In this document: positions 7,200 to 10,739 of the stretch, piece after piece
Numbering within the stretch: position 1 is the stretch's first letter
Layout of the letters: each line of letters begins with the position of its first letter
NCBI GenBank assembly: GCA_023263235.1
Contig: JALQXE010000084.1
Span: forward strand, 1-10,739
Reading direction: 5' to 3'
Origin: Sediminibacterium sp.
GTDB lineage: Bacteria; Bacteroidota; Bacteroidia; Chitinophagales; Chitinophagaceae
DNA: 10,739 nt
Notes under the pieces: model-generated
Seen by the model: the letters and a program-made list of their open reading frames with translations, nothing else
What the model was told of the DNA's origin: nothing
The model's database searches: none
Made by a program: the position numbers and the translations under genes

Positions 7200-7895
7200 G
7201 TGCTTAAAAAATTATTTCGATTTTTTTTATTCTTATTTATTAGTTCTTTGGTGTATGTGTTGCTTATAAAAATTATAACACCACCCATAACCATTACACA
7301 AATAACCAATGCATTTGGTTTGGGCCTTAGGCGTGATTATGTTGGCTGGGACGAAATGGGCTATAATATTAAATTAGCCGCGTTGGCTAGTGAAGATCAA
7401 TCCTTCACAGACCACAGTGGTTTTGATTGGGATGCCATGGAGAAAAGCTTACACCCCAAAAAGAAAAACAAAAAATCAAAAATTCCATTTGGGGGTGGTG
7501 CTAGTACGATTTCTCAGCAAACCGCAAAAAATGTTTTTTTGTGGCAGGGCGGTAGCTATGATAAATACATTAGAAAAATTCCCGAATTCTATTTTACTTT
7601 TTTAATTGAACTTATATGGGGTAAAAAAAGAATTTTAGAAGTGTATTTAAACGTTATTGAAACGGGCCCGGGTTGCTTTGGGGTGGAGGCGGCTTCACAA
7701 TATTATTTTCACAAACCTGCAAAAAATTTAACACGCTCCGAGGCTGCAATGATTGTTGCGGGTTTTCCAAATCCAAAATTATTTACTGCGGTACCCATGA
7801 CAAAGCGGGTGGCATGGCGTTATCCACAAATATTAAGAGAGATGAATAATATTGAAACCGACGAGGATATTAGTGCTCTTTTAAAGGAAAAATAA
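7200..7895 (+). CDS. mtgA: Monofunctional peptidoglycan glycosyltransferase
   Basis: GT51-family enzyme of 231 residues that polymerises lipid II into glycan strands at the periplasmic face of the inner membrane. It has one N-terminal membrane anchor (about 5-25) and no transpeptidase domain, which distinguishes it from class A PBPs. GT51 motifs in order: ALASEDQSFTDHSGFDWDA (62-79; E65 as catalytic base), GGGASTISQQTAKNVFLW (98-115), RKIPEFYFTFLIE (125-137), KKRILEVYLNVIETGPG (142-158) with the second important Glu, and the NLTRSEAAMIVAGFPNP region (176-192). All expected residues are present and the length is normal for MtgA. The start is GTG at 7200-7202, just before the membrane anchor. 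It is probably co-transcribed with the secreted protein upstream. It ends one base from the tail of the convergent kinase gene. Confidence 0.95.
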   Translation: MLKKLFRFFLFLFISSLVYVLLIKIITPPITITQITNAFGLGLRRDYVGWDEMGYNIKLAALASEDQSFTDHSGFDWDAMEKSLHPKKKNKKSKIPFGGGASTISQQTAKNVFLWQGGSYDKYIRKIPEFYFTFLIELIWGKKRILEVYLNVIETGPGCFGVEAASQYYFHKPAKNLTRSEAAMIVAGFPNPKLFTAVPMTKRVAWRYPQILREMNNIETDEDISALLKEK

Positions 7896-7896
7896 T

Positions 7897-8424
7897 CTAT
7901 CTAATTAATTTTTCAATTAACGCAATTGCGTTTTCTGTTCTCTGCGCGCCAACGCCGCTTACAATTCCCCATGGGGTATTCTGATTGATAAGAAGCTCTT
8001 TATAAATTGTAAATAACTCCTTGCGTGGTTGCTCATTAGGGTATTCTCTCATTTCGTCTGGCGTCCAAGGTAGATCTATATCACAAAGTAAATATGCGTC
8101 ATATTCTCTTTCATTTATTTTTTCTAAAATAAATGGGTGGCAGTTATTAAACACATATTCACACCACACTTTCATCACATACATGTCTGTGTCTATTATT
8201 AACAAGTTGGTGGCCTTTTCCACACCTGCGTCTTCGCCAGCAAGTTGACCTTTCGCAATGGTTAATAAATTTTCATAATTGTAGTAGGTTCCGTTTTCAG
8301 ATAAGTATTGGCGCGCATATTCTGGACACCACACGGTATTATAATGATTTGCTAGGGCTTCACAAAGGGTGGACTTGCCGGTGGACTCGGGTCCAATTAT
8401 TACAATTTTTTTAATTTGCTTCAT
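7897..8424 (-). CDS. NadR-type nicotinamide riboside kinase (AAA ATPase)
   Basis: P-loop kinase of 175 residues that corresponds to the C-terminal ribosylnicotinamide kinase domain of NadR, without the N-terminal DNA-binding and NMN adenylyltransferase domains. Visible features: Walker A GPESTGKST (11-19), PEYARQYL (34-41), Walker B-like LLIIDTD (74-80), and YLLCDIDLPWTPDEMRE (111-127), the NadR-like substrate/lid segment. Predicted reaction: nicotinamide riboside + ATP to NMN, in the cytoplasm. It overlaps the 3' end of pnuC by 14 bases, so import and phosphorylation are coupled genetically. NMN to NAD conversion must come from an enzyme elsewhere. The stop is TAG and lies one base from the mtgA stop on the other strand. 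Kinase function is strongly suggested by context but not proven. Confidence 0.88.
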   Translation of the reverse strand: MKQIKKIVIIGPESTGKSTLCEALANHYNTVWCPEYARQYLSENGTYYNYENLLTIAKGQLAGEDAGVEKATNLLIIDTDMYVMKVWCEYVFNNCHPFILEKINEREYDAYLLCDIDLPWTPDEMREYPNEQPRKELFTIYKELLINQNTPWGIVSGVGAQRTENAIALIEKLIR

Positions 8425-9034
8425 TTTTTGCTTTTTCTTTCCAAGACATCCAGCCCGCGATAGCTAAAATTAATAAAATTAAAAACTGAACACTTGTAAA
8501 TGCGTATCCTTTTATGAAATATAAGGGGATGGATGCAATGTTGGTGAGAATCCACCAAATCCAACTCTCCACCTTTTTCTTGGCCATTAACCACATGCCC
8601 GTATAGGCGGTCGCGCTTGCGAAGGCATCTGCCCAAGGAATGGCTTCGGGTGCAAATGCTGTTTTAGCAAAAGAAAGTGCCGCATAAATAACAATATAAA
8701 AGGTGGCGAAAAAACCAAGTTGTTGTAACCATTCACGGATATTACTGTTTGTAATTTGTAATGCTAGTGTTTTGTCTTCCTTTTTTCGGGTCCACAAATA
8801 CCAGCCATAAATACTCATGATGGTATAATATAAATTTACGCTTGCCTCTCCCAATAAATGCCCCTTATAACTTAAATAAATATAAAGGGTGGTGTTCACT
8901 AATCCTGTTGGAAAAACCAATATGTTTTCTTTTCTGCTATACCAAACCGATACAATGCCCGCTATCACCGCCACCGCCTCTATCCAGCTAGTTTGGATTA
9001 ATCCATTATAAATTGATTGAAAAATTTCAGACAT
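8411..9034 (-). CDS. pnuC: Nicotinamide riboside transporter PnuC
   Basis: Inner-membrane protein of 207 residues, rich in Trp and Tyr, with about seven hydrophobic segments. PnuC proteins carry nicotinamide riboside across the inner membrane by facilitated diffusion, with uptake driven by phosphorylation inside. Family signatures: VWYSRKENILVFPTGLVN (30-47), NLYYTIMSIYGWYLW (67-81), and WWILTNIASIPLYFIKGY (160-177) near the substrate site. The partner kinase gene overlaps its last 14 bases, which supports nicotinamide riboside rather than thiamine (PnuT) or riboflavin as cargo. The start lies 49 bases after the uvrB stop on the same strand; it may be read from the uvrB transcript or from a weak promoter in that gap. 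No riboswitch-like structure is apparent in this short space. Confidence 0.93.
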   Translation of the reverse strand: MSEIFQSIYNGLIQTSWIEAVAVIAGIVSVWYSRKENILVFPTGLVNTTLYIYLSYKGHLLGEASVNLYYTIMSIYGWYLWTRKKEDKTLALQITNSNIREWLQQLGFFATFYIVIYAALSFAKTAFAPEAIPWADAFASATAYTGMWLMAKKKVESWIWWILTNIASIPLYFIKGYAFTSVQFLILLILAIAGWMSWKEKAKNEAN

Positions 9035-9083
9035 TTTTAATAAATCTTTTGGTTTGCAAATTTGAATTTACACGGGGCAAAAA

Positions 9084-10739
9084 TTAGATTGCTGTTTTCA
9101 TTTTTTCTAACAGCGCCTCTAGCAAAAACATTTCGTCTCTAGTTTTGGCTGCCTCCATAAAATCCATCGCTTTTGCAAATTTATCCATTTGTTTTTTGGT
9201 ATCCTTTATGGCTTTTTCTAATTGTGGGATGGTTTTATATTCACTATACTTTGTACTATCCTCTGCCAACACGTTTATTTCATCTGTGGTACGCACATTC
9301 ATATTATTAAGCGTGTAACCCTTGATATCTAATACCGAGCCCTGTGCCATTACCTGTTCTATGCTCTTAACCACTGTTGTAGGGGTAATATTGTGCTCGG
9401 TATTGTATTTGATTTGTTTTTCGCGGCGTCTATTGGTTTCATCAATGGTGCGTTGCATACTTTTGGTAATGCTGTCTCCATAAAATATTACGCGCCCGTT
9501 TGCGTTTCTCGCTGCGCGCCCTGCTGTTTGCGTCAATGATTTTTCATTTCTTAAAAAACCCTCCTTATCTGCGTCTAAAACAGCCACCAAAGAAACCTCG
9601 GGAAGGTCAAGTCCCTCTCTTAATAAGTTCACACCCACCAAAACATCAATAATTCCCAATCTTAACTCACGCAATATTTCAACACGCTCTAGTGCATCAA
9701 TATCACTATGAATATATTTTGATTTGATTTGTATTTTTTGCAAAAAACGATCCATTTCTTCTGCCATCTTTTTGGTGAGCGTGGTGACCAATACGCGCGC
9801 GCCTTTTTCTACTTGCATTGCTATTTCGTCTAGCAAATCGTCAATTTGATTTTTTGTTGGGCGCACTTCAATTGGTGGATCTAATAATCCTGTTGGCCTA
9901 ACAACCTGCTCTACAATTAACCCCCCCGTTTTTTCTAATTCATACTCTCCCGGCGTGGCACTTACAAAAATAGATTGACCAATAATATTTTCAAATTCAT
10001 TAAAATTGAGTGGTCGGTTATCAATCGCGCTGGGTAACCTAAATCCATATTCCACTAAATTCATTTTTCTACTCCTGTCGCCGCCATACATTCCTGAAAT
10101 TTGTGGAATAGTTACATGGCTTTCGTCAATTACGCATAAAAAATCTTTTGGAAAATAATCCAACAAACAAAAAGGTCTGGTACCTGGTTTTCTTCTATCA
10201 AAAAATCTTGAATAATTTTCAATGCCCGTGCACTAGCCCAATTCTCTAATCATTTCTATATCATATTCAACACGCTCCTTTATTCTAGCCGCTTCCACCT
10301 GTTTTCCTACTTTTTTAAAATATTCCACCTGTGCACGCATTTCATCCTGAATTTCCCTAATAATTTCTTGCACCATATCCTTTGGTGCTAAATATAGGTT
10401 TGCTGGAAAGATAGCTGCGTTTTCCAAAGACTCAATTCTTTTACCTGTTTCTACTTCTATACTTTCTATTGCTTCAATTTCATCGCCAAAAAAAGTAATT
10501 CTGTATCCATAATCCACATAGGGTAAACGAATATCTACCGTATCCCCATTCACACGAAAGGAGCCCCGGTCAAATTCAAGCACCGTTCTATGGTAGGTAC
10601 TATTTACAAGCGCGTGTAAAAAAGCCTGACGAGCCATAACCATCCCTTTATGAATTCTTATAATTCCGTTTTCATATTCTGTAGGGTTGCCCATTCCATA
10701 AATACAACTAACACTGGCTACAATAATAATATCACGACG
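9084..10739 (-). pseudogene. uvrB: Excinuclease ABC subunit B, 5' end off window, in-frame TAG
   Basis: The C-terminal roughly 550 codons of UvrB, the damage-verifying helicase-like subunit of nucleotide excision repair. The first ~140 residues, including the Walker A loop and beta-hairpin, lie beyond the right edge; the frame enters as ASVSCIYGMGNP. A TAG at 10233-10235 falls within the conserved GYCxGIENYSR motif, replacing the Tyr. The frame does not shift: TGC ACG GGC ATT GAA continues as [12 protein letters not shown] and [14 protein letters not shown]. Downstream motifs are intact: [76 protein letters not shown], and a C-terminal UVR domain ([15 protein letters not shown]). With ordinary decoding the product would stop near residue 305 and lose helicase motifs IV-VI and the UvrA/UvrC-contact regions. 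The lack of further decay suggests a recent mutation, a base-call error or suppression. The ATG at 10692-10694 is internal, not the start. Confidence 0.9.
10233..10235 (-). other. In-frame amber codon inside uvrB
   Basis: The plus strand reads cta, so the coding strand reads TAG between GGC (Gly) and TGC (Cys). The family motif at this point is ELG-Y-C-x-G-I-E-N-Y-S-R, so a TAT or TAC tyrosine codon changed at its third base explains it. Reading frame is the same on both sides. Confidence 0.93.

Noticed and set aside
4842..7675. Identical GGGCCCGGGTT in the GH3 gene and mtgA as a dispersed repeat
   Set aside because: Both lie in coding sequence for Gly-Pro-Gly and the similarity does not extend beyond about 11 bases.
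9057..9064. CAAATTTG before pnuC as a -7 promoter element
   Set aside because: It misses the first T of TAnnTTTG and the nearest upstream TTG is only 13 bases away; not distinguishable from chance in AT-rich sequence.
10164..10694. Two separate genes for a split UvrB
   Set aside because: The 22 codons between the TAG and the next possible start (TTG) encode conserved UvrB sequence in the same frame, so this is one gene with a stop codon, not two genes.

Overview
The window looks like a piece of a chromosome from a low-GC member of the Bacteroidota, possibly near Chitinophagaceae. This is inferred from protein style, the near absence of Shine-Dalgarno sequences before the genes, two exact TAnnTTTG (Bacteroidota-type -7) promoter elements, and a GH3-family acyl-adenylating enzyme. 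Of the 12 gene ends, nine are TAA, three TAG and none TGA. No tRNA, rRNA, CRISPR array, insertion sequence or phage gene was seen, and no gene-free gap exceeds about 110 bases. The content is mostly housekeeping.

Left part, plus strand (6-2431): recX (RecA modulator), a YafV/omega-amidase-type nitrilase-fold amidase that probably uses a TTG start, and nagA (N-acetylglucosamine-6-phosphate deacetylase). They face the minus-strand pair suhB-like phosphatase -> thiL (4284-2468), which meets nagA tail to tail. An 81-base divergent spacer (4285-4365) carries the best promoter candidates in the window.

Middle part, plus strand (4366-7895): a GH3-family enzyme and a LysE-type exporter separated by a single base, then a secreted protein of unknown function and mtgA (monofunctional peptidoglycan glycosyltransferase), 8 bases apart and both starting with GTG. 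The first pair looks like a coupled unit for making or clearing and exporting a small amino-acid-related molecule. The second pair looks envelope-related.

Right part, minus strand (10739-7897): uvrB, then pnuC and a NadR-type nicotinamide riboside kinase that overlap by 14 bases and form an uptake-and-trap module for NAD salvage. uvrB runs off the right edge and is interrupted by one in-frame TAG at 10233-10235, exactly where the family has a near-invariant tyrosine. Everything after that codon is intact and well conserved.

The most notable points are the amber codon in uvrB (recent mutation, sequence error or suppressed stop) and the tight GH3-LysE pairing. I did not find convincing evidence of a wholly new system.
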